A stretch of DNA of 50,026 bases from Candidatus Gastranaerophilales bacterium (GCA_023662705.1 JAMPIM010000010.1:1-50026), one strand, 5' to 3'; counted from the stretch's first letter, positions 16,047-24,023 are shown. Numbers and translations are program-made. Notes: a model not told the origin generated them from the letters alone.

Positions 16047-16079
16047 ACAGTAACATTACTGTACTACATTCAGTAGAAT
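16047..16079. promoter_or_regulatory. Palindromic operator and promoter of the HTH gene
   Basis: A perfect 16-bp palindrome ACAGTAACATTACTGT spans 16047-16062, with a further half-site CAGT at 16071-16074. The half-sites are about one helical turn apart. The array covers the -35 region (GTAACA at 16050-16055) and abuts the -10 box TAGAAT at 16074-16079, which ends six bases before the ATG of the HTH gene. It is well placed for autorepression. Confidence 0.6.
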
Positions 16080-16085
16080 AAGGCA

Positions 16086-16298
16086 ATGAATTTAGAAGAT
16101 TTTTACATCAACATGGGCAAAAATATTAAACGCTGTAGAGAAAATGCCCACTTAACACAAGAACAACTTGCAGAACAAGCAGGAATCAGTCTTGATTTTA
16201 TGGGTAAAATTGAAGTAAATATCAGTAAACCAAGTCTAAAAACCATTTTTAAACTCGCAATTGCATTAGACATATCACCGGCAGAATTTTTCAAGTAG
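16086..16298 (+). CDS. XRE-family helix-turn-helix regulator
   Basis: A 70-residue protein that is essentially one Cro/C1-type HTH domain: NIKRCRENAHLTQEQLAEQAGI (helices 1-3; residues about 14-35), SLDFMGKIEVNISKPSLKTI (recognition helix and helix 4) and ALDISPAEFF. There is no extra sensor domain, so any signal must act on expression or dimerisation. It has no Shine-Dalgarno sequence and a -10 box six bases upstream of the ATG, so it is probably leaderless. The palindrome in its promoter suggests autoregulation. It is followed after nine bases by a sugar permease gene. Confidence 0.9.
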   Translation: MNLEDFYINMGKNIKRCRENAHLTQEQLAEQAGISLDFMGKIEVNISKPSLKTIFKLAIALDISPAEFFK

Positions 16299-16307
16299 AA
16301 TATATCT

Positions 16308-17114
16308 ATGAAGAAGATATTTTTATACTCTGTTCTTGTTTTTACTGCTCTAACAATGATAATACCGTTTTTAATCATGTTTTTGATTTCTTTGAGCGGA
16401 GAAGAAAATATCTTTGCTAATTACCAAAACATCAACCTTTCATTGTGCGCTTATAAAAATGTTTTTGACTCAATTCCTGTTGTTAAATACTTTTTAAACA
16501 GTCTGATTGTCGCATTTTTTACCACTTTAGGACAGGTTCTTATTGCAGCACTGGCAGGCTACGGTTTTGCACGATTAAAATTCAAAGGCTCAGACGCCTT
16601 GTTTTTCATTATTATTCTAACAATGATGGTTCCGCCGCAGGTTAATATAGTTCCGCTGTTTTATCTTATGAGCAAACTCGGCTGGATTAATACTTATCAA
16701 GCTCTAATCGTACCGGGGATTTTTGGAGGTTTCGGAGTGTTTATGATGAGACAGTATTTCTTAAACTTCTCCAAGGAATTGGAAGACGCTTCCAAACTCG
16801 ACGGATGTAATGCTTTTCAAACATTCTTTAAAATCGCACTTCCCTGTGCCATGCCTGCAATCGCAACATTAGCAATCTTTACCTTCGTTACCACGTGGAA
16901 TAGTTTCATGTGGCCTTTAATCGTTACAAATACCGACAATATGCGAACCCTTGCAGTCGGTTTAAGTATATTCAAAGGTTCATTCAGAGAAATAACACTA
17001 TGGGGAGAACTAATGGCGTGTTCTTGCATTTGCTCAATTCCCGTAATATTAATTTTCCTCGGCGGAAAAAAATACCTGTTAAACAATCCGCAGGATGGAG
17101 CAATTAAAGAATAA
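16308..17114 (+). CDS. Carbohydrate ABC transporter permease, MalG/CUT1 type
   Basis: A 268-residue inner-membrane protein with about six transmembrane segments (first at residues 5-27) and the EAA loop ELEDASKLDGCNAFQTFFKIALP near residues 158-180, where the ATPase docks. It resembles the MalG-like half of CUT1 sugar importers. A partner MalF-type permease, binding protein and ATPase are all missing nearby. TAGAAT at 16296-16301, overlapping the HTH stop codon, ends six bases before the ATG, so the gene may have its own leaderless start as well as read-through from the HTH gene. The -35 region is weak. Confidence 0.85.
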   Translation: MKKIFLYSVLVFTALTMIIPFLIMFLISLSGEENIFANYQNINLSLCAYKNVFDSIPVVKYFLNSLIVAFFTTLGQVLIAALAGYGFARLKFKGSDALFFIIILTMMVPPQVNIVPLFYLMSKLGWINTYQALIVPGIFGGFGVFMMRQYFLNFSKELEDASKLDGCNAFQTFFKIALPCAMPAIATLAIFTFVTTWNSFMWPLIVTNTDNMRTLAVGLSIFKGSFREITLWGELMACSCICSIPVILIFLGGKKYLLNNPQDGAIKE

Positions 17115-17161
17115 CTCATCGGGCAATGTTTTTCCTCCACCATTGATTTATCAATAGTAAT

Positions 17162-17866
17162 ATGAGGAAATTGTGGTTTATAATTTTTGTATTAATTATT
17201 ATTCCTGTATTTGCGTATGACGTTTATACACCAAACGATTACCAATACGAGCGTACAGGAGACAAACTTCTTTTTGTGGTCGATTTTTCCAACAGTATGG
17301 GAGAATATCTTGAACACAAAACAAAAGTCAGCCTCGTAAAAGATATGATGGCGCGTATCCTTCCGCAAATTTCAGACGACACAAAGGTCGGAATAAGAGC
17401 TTACGGACACACCTGCAACCTGCTTGCTTACAATGCTTGCAGAAGTTCCGAACTGCTTGTACCGTTAGGTGAAAACCACTCAAGGCAAATTAACCACGCA
17501 ATTGCTAAACTTCGTCCGCGCGGAATGACACCAATCACCTACTCTCTTAAACAAGCCGTTAAAAAAGATTTGGCAGGAATGAGCGGCACAAAACATATTA
17601 TTTTACTAACGGACGGCGGTGAAAACTGCGACGAAAGTCCTTGTGATTATTCAATAGAGCTGGTTAAGCACAGACGCGACATTAAAATAGATGTAATTGC
17701 GTTCAATGTCCACGACTCTGATGATTTAGCCCAGCTCCAATGCACAGCGGATGTTACAGGCGGAAGATTTATCGAAGCGGATACAAATGCACAGCTTGTG
17801 CACTCAATGCAAGAGCTGATTCTTCCGCATAAACAGGTCGAAGCATTATTAATGGGCAGCGATTAA
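17162..17866 (+). CDS. Secreted von Willebrand factor A-domain protein
   Basis: A 234-residue protein with a signal peptide (MRKLWFIIFVLIIIPVFAYD) and a VWA domain. The MIDAS metal site is complete: DFSNSM (Asp-x-Ser-x-Ser) near residue 41, Thr in RGMTPITYSL near residue 120 and Asp in LLTDGGENCD near residue 153. Extra Cys pairs suggest disulfides in the periplasm. VWA domains bind protein ligands through the metal; the partner is unknown. No Shine-Dalgarno sequence is evident; a small palindrome ATTGATTTATCAAT lies just upstream. It ends four bases into the convergent endonuclease-like gene. Confidence 0.82.
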   Translation: MRKLWFIIFVLIIIPVFAYDVYTPNDYQYERTGDKLLFVVDFSNSMGEYLEHKTKVSLVKDMMARILPQISDDTKVGIRAYGHTCNLLAYNACRSSELLVPLGENHSRQINHAIAKLRPRGMTPITYSLKQAVKKDLAGMSGTKHIILLTDGGENCDESPCDYSIELVKHRRDIKIDVIAFNVHDSDDLAQLQCTADVTGGRFIEADTNAQLVHSMQELILPHKQVEALLMGSD

Positions 17867-18681
17867 AGCGAGTTATAATAATCCTTTAACAACTTTGCAT
17901 CGTCTTCAATATTAGGGCTTTCACAGACAATCGCACCTTTTACATCAAATGCTTTAAATGCACGAAGCAAATCTTTGTAATTAAAATCAGACTCCTCAAG
18001 ATTCAAGTGTTTTTTCTCACCTTTTGCACTGTATTCAATCCCCGCAATATGTGCGTGGAAATTATCAATTGCTGTCTGACCTAATTCGCTGCCGATTTTT
18101 TCAAAAATTGCACAGAATTCGTCATAAGTGTTAGAAATCCCGTTATATCTTGCATGCAGATGTGAAAAATCCACACATGGAAGCACTGTTTCAAACTCTT
18201 TAGAAAGATTTATAATCTCTTCCAAATCACCCCACTGCGTAGCTTTGCCTGTAGTTTCGGGTCTTATCCAGATTTTGTTATTATCTAAAGCAAGAGTATC
18301 AGTAATAATTTTTGTTTGCGCCTTAATTCTATCAGACACAATGTCTTTATCCTGACCTAAATAAAATCCTGCATGAAAAGTTATACTGTATCCGCCAAGT
18401 TCATTTGCAGTTTGAGCAGTTTCAATAATTCTCTGCACACTTGCTTCAACCTTATCTTCTTCACGCGCGTTAAGATTCACATAGAACGGAGCATGTGCAG
18501 TTATAACCTTATTAGAAGCTTTAACCGCTTCACGGCTCTTATCAGAAATTCTAACTCCATGAACGAATTCAAGTTCAAGTCCGTCTAAGCCCATTTCATC
18601 ATGGATTTCAAAACCCTTAGCATATCCCTTAGTTCCTGCACGAAGCGGTACACCTGCTGTCAGGAAATACAATTTGTCCAC
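17863..18681 (-). CDS. Endonuclease IV-like / AP_endonuc_2 TIM-barrel protein
   Basis: A 272-residue TIM barrel. The order of motifs fits the endonuclease IV family of archaeal type: GLDGLELEFVHGV near residue 33, ITAHAPFYVNLNA near residue 60, SITFHAGFY near residue 100, RPETTGKATQWG near residue 140, VDFSHLHAR near residue 170 and FHAHIAG near residue 208; these supply the His, Glu and Asp that bind zinc. It could cut abasic DNA, or be a sugar-phosphate isomerase of the same fold. The start is GTG, overlapping the TAG of the upstream formyltransferase gene as TAGTG. Confidence 0.7.
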   Translation of the reverse strand: MDKLYFLTAGVPLRAGTKGYAKGFEIHDEMGLDGLELEFVHGVRISDKSREAVKASNKVITAHAPFYVNLNAREEDKVEASVQRIIETAQTANELGGYSITFHAGFYLGQDKDIVSDRIKAQTKIITDTLALDNNKIWIRPETTGKATQWGDLEEIINLSKEFETVLPCVDFSHLHARYNGISNTYDEFCAIFEKIGSELGQTAIDNFHAHIAGIEYSAKGEKKHLNLEESDFNYKDLLRAFKAFDVKGAIVCESPNIEDDAKLLKDYYNSL

Positions 18682-19622
18682 TATTTAAACTCCTCACCAA
18701 TTTTAGGATTAACAATCCTGATAAAATCTTTACTATCACCGATAAAAAAACTGCCGAATTGAAGTACGGTCGGCACAATTAATCCCTTTGATGTTGCGAT
18801 AAAGAATTTGTCATCTTCAATTTTTGCAACAGTTCCGGCAGGATGCGGAATACAAAACGCATCAGAAGCAACTTCCGCTTTCATAATCTTCATCATATTT
18901 CCGCGGAAAGTCGTACTTGCCAAAATAAACGGATTAAGTGCACGAATAAAGCGCTCAATTTCTTCGGCTGAGCGGTTATAGTTAATAAATATTTCTCCGT
19001 CAACAAGCCCTTTGCCTGAAATAAAATCACCTCTCGGCTGTGGAATTCGCGGTAATTCTTCAGTCTCATAAGCCTGCAAAACCTGTAATAAAAGCTCAAT
19101 TCCAAGAACATTCAATTCGTTAAAAATTGTTCCCATTGTTGCTTTTGAATGAATATGATACCCTTTTTGCGCAATAATATCGCCTGTATCAAACCCTTCA
19201 TCCATAAAATGAATTGTAACCCCTGTTTCGGTTTCACCATTCATAATCACACGTGAATAAGGGTTTCCGCCTCTGTATTTTGGAAGCATAGACGGATGAA
19301 CATTGATAAATCCGTCACGTGTAGCGTTCATCAATACACGCGGGATTTTATAATTAAAAGAACAAACAACTGCTGCATCAACATCAAGTTTTTTAACCTG
19401 CTCTATTAATTGAGGCTCATCCAATTGATCATAGTCAATATAATTCAGCCCTCTTGCAAGAACAAAGTTTTTAAAATCATGAAACATTGAGTGGTCTTTT
19501 TTCGGCCCCAGAACACCAACAATATTTACTCCTGCCATCAAAAGACCGTCAAGCCCGATATAAGCCATATCAGGAATGCCTACAAAGAGTATTCGTTTTT
19601 TAAAGGTGTTTCTGTTAAACAT
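18681..19622 (-). CDS. Formyltransferase-family protein (Fmt/ArnA-like)
   Basis: A 313-residue protein with a formyl_trans_N domain. The catalytic motif INVHPSMLPKYRGGNPYSR (Asn and His; near residue 104) and the Asp-containing MDEGFDTGDII near residue 137 are intact, so it should use 10-formyl-tetrahydrofolate. The C-terminal part (GEIFINYNRSAEEIERFIRA) resembles the OB-like Fmt_C domain. It might be the methionyl-tRNA formyltransferase or a sugar-amine formyltransferase. Its unusual N-terminus and the operon with CrcB leave the substrate open. It overlaps crcB by eight bases. Confidence 0.75.
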   Translation of the reverse strand: MFNRNTFKKRILFVGIPDMAYIGLDGLLMAGVNIVGVLGPKKDHSMFHDFKNFVLARGLNYIDYDQLDEPQLIEQVKKLDVDAAVVCSFNYKIPRVLMNATRDGFINVHPSMLPKYRGGNPYSRVIMNGETETGVTIHFMDEGFDTGDIIAQKGYHIHSKATMGTIFNELNVLGIELLLQVLQAYETEELPRIPQPRGDFISGKGLVDGEIFINYNRSAEEIERFIRALNPFILASTTFRGNMMKIMKAEVASDAFCIPHPAGTVAKIEDDKFFIATSKGLIVPTVLQFGSFFIGDSKDFIRIVNPKIGEEFK

Positions 19623-19971
19623 ATTTTCTCACAAGGACTATACCAAGTATAACCGAAATTACACAAATTAACAAACTCGTAACAATATACAATCCTGCTT
19701 TTATATAATCGCCTGATTGCACAAATTCCATCACTTCCAAAGACAGAGCGCTTAAAGTGCTTAAACCGCCGCAAAATCCTGTAATCAAAAGAGTTTTATA
19801 CATAGAATTAATGTCGCTTTTTATTACAAAAAATGTAAAAACTGCCGCCGCAAAAAAACATCCGAAAAAGTTAGCTGCAAGCGTACAACAAGGTTTTGGC
19901 AGCGCAAAGCTTAAAAAATATCTGATTAGCGCTCCAAGCCCGCCGCCCAAAAATACCGCTAAAAAGTTCAT
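19615..19971 (-). CDS. crcB: Fluoride channel CrcB/Fluc
   Basis: A 118-residue inner-membrane protein with four transmembrane segments. Family motifs: GGGLGALIRY at residues 9-18, the conserved Asn in TLAANFFGCF near residue 35 and TGFCGGLSTLSALSLE near residue 70, where the family usually has GFCGGFTTFSTF. Fluc dimers export fluoride. Two Phe of the pore region are changed (Leu and Leu here), which is worth noting. The start overlaps the upstream stop by four bases (ATGA). No fluoride riboswitch is visible upstream. Confidence 0.88.
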   Translation of the reverse strand: MNFLAVFLGGGLGALIRYFLSFALPKPCCTLAANFFGCFFAAAVFTFFVIKSDINSMYKTLLITGFCGGLSTLSALSLEVMEFVQSGDYIKAGLYIVTSLLICVISVILGIVLVRKYV

Positions 19972-20372
19972 TTTACTACATTCACTCCCAGAATTTCTTT
20001 AACAAGGCTTTCGCATTCTTCAACCATGTTTGCACAATGTGCTTTTCTTTCCGGAGATGCCATATCCATCCCGCGCGTAAGCACACGACAGCATGTAGCA
20101 GGATATTTTTCTTTAAATTTCTGAATCAATTCTTTTGCCTTAGCACGAGCCAAGTAATCATTGCCATACTTGTTATCACGACCGTATTGAGAACCAATGA
20201 TAATCTGCGCGCCCGCAATTGCACCGCAAAGACATCCTGAACCCATACCGCCGGAAAACGCTGTTGCCGCGCTCAACATTTCAGGAGGACAAAGACCTTC
20301 TTCAATTCCCCACTTAACCATACTTTCACAACAAGAAAAACCTTGTGTCATAAAATATTCTACAGCCTGCAT
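19968..20372 (-). CDS. C_GCxxG_C_C family protein
   Basis: A 134-residue cysteine-rich protein with the family series: GFSCCESMV near residue 10, GMGSGCLCGAIAGAQ near residue 43, TCCRVLT near residue 95 and a last pair in HCANMVEEC. The family is probably a redox or metal protein and often sits beside transport genes; its function is not known. The start at 20372 is chosen because AAAGG precedes it; a GTG 24 bases upstream lies inside a 16-bp repeat and has no ribosome binding site. It leads the crcB operon. Confidence 0.85.
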   Translation of the reverse strand: MQAVEYFMTQGFSCCESMVKWGIEEGLCPPEMLSAATAFSGGMGSGCLCGAIAGAQIIIGSQYGRDNKYGNDYLARAKAKELIQKFKEKYPATCCRVLTRGMDMASPERKAHCANMVEECESLVKEILGVNVVK

Positions 20373-20383
20373 TTTTTTAACCT

Positions 20384-20399
20384 TTGGGCGGAGCACATT
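20384..20399 (+). repeat. 16-bp inverted repeat, left copy
   Basis: TTGGGCGGAGCACATT occurs here and, as its exact reverse complement, at 23858-23873. The two copies frame the phosphatase, LicD and CDP-glycerol transferase genes. The sequence is GC-rich in AT-rich flanks. Confidence 0.6.
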
Positions 20400-20461
20400 C
20401 TACCTTACTACCAGCTTATTTTATATATTCGTCCGTGCTCCTTTTGAACGAACTACCAACC

Positions 20462-20478
20462 GGTTCGCGTTGGTTGGA
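20462..20478 (+). repeat. Partial copy of the interspersed AACAAGGGT repeat (right end)
   Basis: GGTTCGCGTTGGTTG at 20462-20476 is identical to the complement of 10347-10361 in the nested repeat. Only this end of the repeat is recognisable here. Confidence 0.55.
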
Positions 20479-20481
20479 TTA

Positions 20482-20511
20482 ATGATATTGTATCATAATT
20501 CATGATATAAT
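20482..20511 (+). promoter_or_regulatory. Alternating palindromes over the phosphatase promoter
   Basis: ATGATA-TTG-TATCAT-AATTC-ATGATA forms two overlapping perfect inverted repeats (20482-20496 and 20491-20507). The last one overlaps the -10 box TATAAT at 20506-20511, which ends six bases before the ATG. The -35 region is poor, so an activator or repressor probably acts here. Confidence 0.5.
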
Positions 20512-20517
20512 TTAACT

Positions 20518-21150
20518 ATGCCAAGATACATAGCAATAACAGACATTCACGGTGAATACGACAAACTTGAAAATGTGCTTTCTAAAATCGAAACACGTGA
20601 AGATGATATTTTTGTATTCTTAGGCGATTACATCGACCGCGGGAGCAAATCAAAGGAAGTAATTGAACGAGTAATCCAACAAAGTGAAACCCACAAATGC
20701 GTTTATCTTATGGGTTCTCACGAATATGCCTATTTGCATGCCAGAGGCGGAGACCAATACTACGATTACCTTTTCTGGAACTACGGCGGCCCTGCAACAG
20801 TAAAAAGCTACGGAAGTTTTGAAAATATTTATAAGATTCACGGTGAATTTCTTGATAATCTGAAATTCTACTATTTAACAGACAACTACCTTTTTGTCCA
20901 TGCCGGAATTAACCCGAGATACAGTCTTGAAGAACAAGACGAAACCGATTTGGTTTATATCCGCGGAGCATTCTACAATCATCCGCATAACTTACCGCAA
21001 AAAGTAATTTTCGGGCATACGGAATTTGATGAACCACAAGTACAAAAAGATAAAATCTGCATAGATTTAGGCTGCGGCAAGTACAAAAATGCTCACCTTT
21101 GCGCACTTATTCTTGATGATGGAAAAGAAGAGTTTGTTTATTCGGATTAA
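20518..21150 (+). CDS. Calcineurin-like metallophosphatase
   Basis: A 210-residue phosphoesterase of the PPP/PrpE type. The metal-binding blocks are in order: TDIHG (Asp, His) at residues 8-12, GDYIDRG near residue 41, GSHEY near residue 67, then His in VHAGINPRY and in FGHTEFDEP. The third block is GSHE instead of the usual GNHE, so the Asn metal ligand is replaced by Ser. It may act on protein phosphate, dinucleoside polyphosphates or a surface-polymer phosphate, as its neighbours transfer phospho-groups. There is no Shine-Dalgarno sequence; the promoter predicts a leaderless mRNA. It ends four bases into licD. Confidence 0.85.
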   Translation: MPRYIAITDIHGEYDKLENVLSKIETREDDIFVFLGDYIDRGSKSKEVIERVIQQSETHKCVYLMGSHEYAYLHARGGDQYYDYLFWNYGGPATVKSYGSFENIYKIHGEFLDNLKFYYLTDNYLFVHAGINPRYSLEEQDETDLVYIRGAFYNHPHNLPQKVIFGHTEFDEPQVQKDKICIDLGCGKYKNAHLCALILDDGKEEFVYSD

Positions 21151-22544
21151 TGCTTAATCCTGTCTTCAAAAGAAGGCGCAATCGCAAAATTCGTCGGCAA
21201 TCCCATATAATTTTTGTACTGAACTTTGATATAACCGTCAGGATCATTCGGCGCATAAAACTCGTAATTCTCGAACTTCATCTTTCTTCTCGGGAAAATC
21301 ATATCCTGACTCATAAAAGTATCGTGATTTACTACATAAGTGCCAAAACTATCATAGCTGTAGTAAATTTTCTCACTTTTTTCAGCAACATTTGAACTCG
21401 TCTTGATATAATTCCCCAAATATTCAATAATTTTTGGAAAACTATCAAGTTTTTCCATTTCTAAATTAAGGATTCTTGCACATTTTTTGTGTTCTTCCAA
21501 TGTATAATCTTCAACAAAATATTCATGCGGGAAAATATCTAAAAATACACAATCTTTCAGACTTTTTCCCTGATAAAATTTAACATACAAAGGAGAAATA
21601 TACGCAACGACTTCTTCTCCCTTACTTTCTTTAAGCGCCTTATTAATAAGTTTACCTCGATTGTTTTTTGATAAAGCTATTTTTGAAAAATCAACACATT
21701 TAAAATTCTCCTTCATAAGAGATATTAATTTTTCATAATCTTTTCTCATCAACCCGATATCAAAATCATCATCCCAAGGTATAAAGCCCCTATGTCTCAC
21801 TGCACCGATTAGAGTTCCCGAAGTAATAAAATACTCCAATCCGTTTTCATCAAGATAATCTGTCATTTTTTTACAAAATGCGGCAGTTGCAAGCTGAAAA
21901 TCACGAAGTTTCTTTTCTTTACACGGTTTAACAGCAGGAACATTAATTGCATCAAGCAAATTATCACAAGCCCTTTTAAGCTCTCTGTACATCCAGCTTT
22001 TAGAAAATTCCGGAGCATGTTTTAATGCTTCGTCATCCGCAATATCTTTCATAAAAACAAATGTTCTGTGAACTTTGTCGTAATAACGTTTATTTTTATG
22101 CCATTTGGGCTCATATTTAGAACACAATTTCTTTCTAACAATTTTATTTGAGCTGTTTTTTAAAATATAACCAAAAGAAGGCTCAATAAGAGAAGAAATT
22201 TCTTTGCCTTCATTTTTGGTATTTACCAACAACTCATACGCCAAATATTCCATTAAGCTTGTATCATCATACAAAGTTGATAAAATAATATCATATTCAA
22301 ACTCCGCAAGTTCGGCAGGTGCTATTGGCAAATATTGAGAAGGATTTGCAGATTTTAAAGTTTCAAATTTTTTATCACAAATTGCAACAATATTTAATCC
22401 TGATAAATCAAAATTCTCCATAAGGATTTGAAAATATAATCCTGCTCCATAGAGAACCACCCGTTTATTCTGATACTTTTTTACTGCATGATTAATTTGT
22501 TTTTGCGCATTAACTTCAGTTAAATACGATAATATTTTATTCAT
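21147..22544 (-). CDS. LicD-family phosphotransferase with N-terminal nucleotide-binding-like domain
   Basis: A 465-residue protein. Residues about 20-125 look like a Rossmann-type domain (VVLYGAGLYF, VAICDKKFE, DIILSTLYDD). The LicD domain follows at about residues 210-450 with the signature FITSGTLIGAVRHRGFIP and WDDDFDIGLMR (Asp metal ligands). LicD enzymes transfer phosphocholine or similar groups to lipopolysaccharide, teichoic acid or glycans. A strong GAGGAGAGATT site precedes the ATG. It is convergent with the phosphatase and divergent from the CDP-glycerol transferase. Confidence 0.88.
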   Translation of the reverse strand: MNKILSYLTEVNAQKQINHAVKKYQNKRVVLYGAGLYFQILMENFDLSGLNIVAICDKKFETLKSANPSQYLPIAPAELAEFEYDIILSTLYDDTSLMEYLAYELLVNTKNEGKEISSLIEPSFGYILKNSSNKIVRKKLCSKYEPKWHKNKRYYDKVHRTFVFMKDIADDEALKHAPEFSKSWMYRELKRACDNLLDAINVPAVKPCKEKKLRDFQLATAAFCKKMTDYLDENGLEYFITSGTLIGAVRHRGFIPWDDDFDIGLMRKDYEKLISLMKENFKCVDFSKIALSKNNRGKLINKALKESKGEEVVAYISPLYVKFYQGKSLKDCVFLDIFPHEYFVEDYTLEEHKKCARILNLEMEKLDSFPKIIEYLGNYIKTSSNVAEKSEKIYYSYDSFGTYVVNHDTFMSQDMIFPRRKMKFENYEFYAPNDPDGYIKVQYKNYMGLPTNFAIAPSFEDRIKH

Positions 22545-22601
22545 AATCTCTCCTCATTTATTATCATAGATTAATCATATACTTTTTTCAAATTGAAATG
22601 G

Positions 22602-22607
22602 TATTAT
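22602..22607 (+). promoter_or_regulatory. Extended -10 box of the CDP-glycerol transferase gene
   Basis: TATTAT at 22602-22607 is preceded by TG at 22599-22600, making an extended -10. It ends seven bases before the ATG at 22615; no ribosome binding site is present. Confidence 0.45.
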
Positions 22608-22614
22608 AAATATA

Positions 22615-23823
22615 ATGTATATTAATTATAATAAACTAATTGATTTAGGTATTTGCAAATCTTTTTTCTACAAAATGAAGATTAAACAAAACCTTGCATT
22701 TATTAAAAAAAACAAGACCAAAGTTTTGAATCGTCTTGCCAATCAAACTCATTATAAAGTTATATTCTATGTTTATGATTGTGCGAAATGGAAATGTCAG
22801 AGTTTATATGATTTGATGGGAAAATCAAAAGACTTCACACCCCTTATTGTAGTAACAAAAAACGCTGCCAATAATATTGATAATCCAAGTTATCAAACAC
22901 AGGAAGAGATTCTCAATACCTTTGAGTTTTTTAAATCAAGAGGAATGAATGTTGAGATGGGTTACAATTTCACATTAGAAAAACATATTCCGCTCAAAGA
23001 GTTTGAACCCGACATAATAATTTACCAGCACCCGTGGTATGTTGAAACATCTCAAGGGCCTGTAGTTTGCTCAGAATTTGCTTTGACGGCTTATATTCCT
23101 TATGATATCGCAACAACAAATCTTCCAAGTGATTATAATTTGAGATTCCATAACTATGTAGAAAACTTTTTTGTGTTTAATAACAGTTTTAAAGAATATT
23201 ATTCACAAAGAATGGACAATAAGGGCGAAAACATTAAAGTTACGGGTGCTTTGGCATTGGATTATTTTACCGCTCATCCGCCTAAGAATGAAAAACAATA
23301 CGTTATCTACGCTCCTCATTGGACAGTTAAACACGAAGGTACTATTGCATATTCGACATTTGCCGAAACAGGAAAGTTTATGCTTGAATACGCAAAACGT
23401 AATCCGCAGTTTAACTGGTTGTTTAAACCCCATCCAATGTTAAAAAAGGCTCTTATTGATAATAAAATTATGACAAAACAAGAAGTCAAAGAATATTATA
23501 ACTCTTGGTCTGAAGCTTGTTTTGACGGTGATTATTTTAAATACTTTAATGATTCACAGCTAATGATTACTGATTGCAGTACATTTTTGCTTGAATATGC
23601 TGTCACACAAAAACCGCTTATCCGTCTTGTATCTAAAAACATGCCGGAATTTAATACAACAACGGAAGAGGTTGTAAAAACGTATTATAATGCACAAGAT
23701 ATTCAAGAACTGGAAAAATATCTTGATATGATTTTGAAAGAAAAAAATGACCCAATGAAAAAGCACAGGAAAGGGTTCCCAACCCTAAATACAGCCAAAC
23801 AAATCCTTTCCAACCTTCTCTAA
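22615..23823 (+). CDS. CDP-glycerol glycerophosphotransferase-family protein (TagB/TagF-like)
   Basis: A 402-residue protein with the C-terminal Glyphos_transf domain: YVIYAPHWTVKHEG near residue 224, WLFKPHPMLKKAL near residue 268 and MITDCSTFLLEYAVTQKP near residue 315. Conserved His and Asp/Ser in these motifs bind the CDP-glycerol donor. In Firmicutes such enzymes build glycerol-phosphate polymers; here it probably adds glycerol-phosphate or a similar group to a surface glycan. No membrane segment is seen. The protein could begin at an internal ATG 22 codons later, but the promoter position favours 22615. Confidence 0.85.
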   Translation: MYINYNKLIDLGICKSFFYKMKIKQNLAFIKKNKTKVLNRLANQTHYKVIFYVYDCAKWKCQSLYDLMGKSKDFTPLIVVTKNAANNIDNPSYQTQEEILNTFEFFKSRGMNVEMGYNFTLEKHIPLKEFEPDIIIYQHPWYVETSQGPVVCSEFALTAYIPYDIATTNLPSDYNLRFHNYVENFFVFNNSFKEYYSQRMDNKGENIKVTGALALDYFTAHPPKNEKQYVIYAPHWTVKHEGTIAYSTFAETGKFMLEYAKRNPQFNWLFKPHPMLKKALIDNKIMTKQEVKEYYNSWSEACFDGDYFKYFNDSQLMITDCSTFLLEYAVTQKPLIRLVSKNMPEFNTTTEEVVKTYYNAQDIQELEKYLDMILKEKNDPMKKHRKGFPTLNTAKQILSNLL

Positions 23824-23857
23824 CCCATGCAAACCAATACAAAATCTGTTCAAAATA

Positions 23858-23873
23858 AATGTGCTCCGCCCAA
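23858..23873 (-). repeat. 16-bp inverted repeat, right copy
   Basis: AATGTGCTCCGCCCAA is the exact reverse complement of 20384-20399. It lies 34 bases after the CDP-glycerol transferase stop codon. Confidence 0.6.
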
Positions 23874-23889
23874 TATTATAAAACGCGGG

Positions 23890-23920
23890 CGGCAGGAACT
23901 TGAGTAATTCCTGCCGTTTA
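23890..23920. terminator. Terminator hairpin after the CDP-glycerol transferase gene
   Basis: CGGCAGGAA at 23890-23898 pairs with TTCCTGCCG at 23908-23916, followed by TTTAAAAT. An outer GCGGG/CCCGC pair ending in TTTTTT (to 23951) could extend it. Confidence 0.65.
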
Positions 23921-23952
23921 AAATGTTTGTAGCAATAATTCCCGCTTTTTTA

Positions 23953-24022
23953 AACAAGGGTCGTGCAACTGTCAGTCGGTCTCTGCTGGCTCTGTTACAG
24001 ATGGATACGCACCTGTTGGTAT
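23953..24022 (+). repeat. Copy of the interspersed AACAAGGGT repeat
   Basis: It begins AACAAGGGTCGTGCAACTGT and ends with CTGTTACAGATGG, then GTTGGT and a TTTTATT tail. Both ends align with the units at 10237-10442, but the interior is diverged. It abuts the stop codon of the pilin/S74 gene. Confidence 0.6.
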
Positions 24023-24023
24023 T

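Noticed and set aside
17126..17161. VWA gene as another leaderless gene (TATCAA seven bases before ATG)
   Set aside because: The -10 match is weak, there is no -35, and a small palindrome overlaps it; the gene could be read from the permease upstream.
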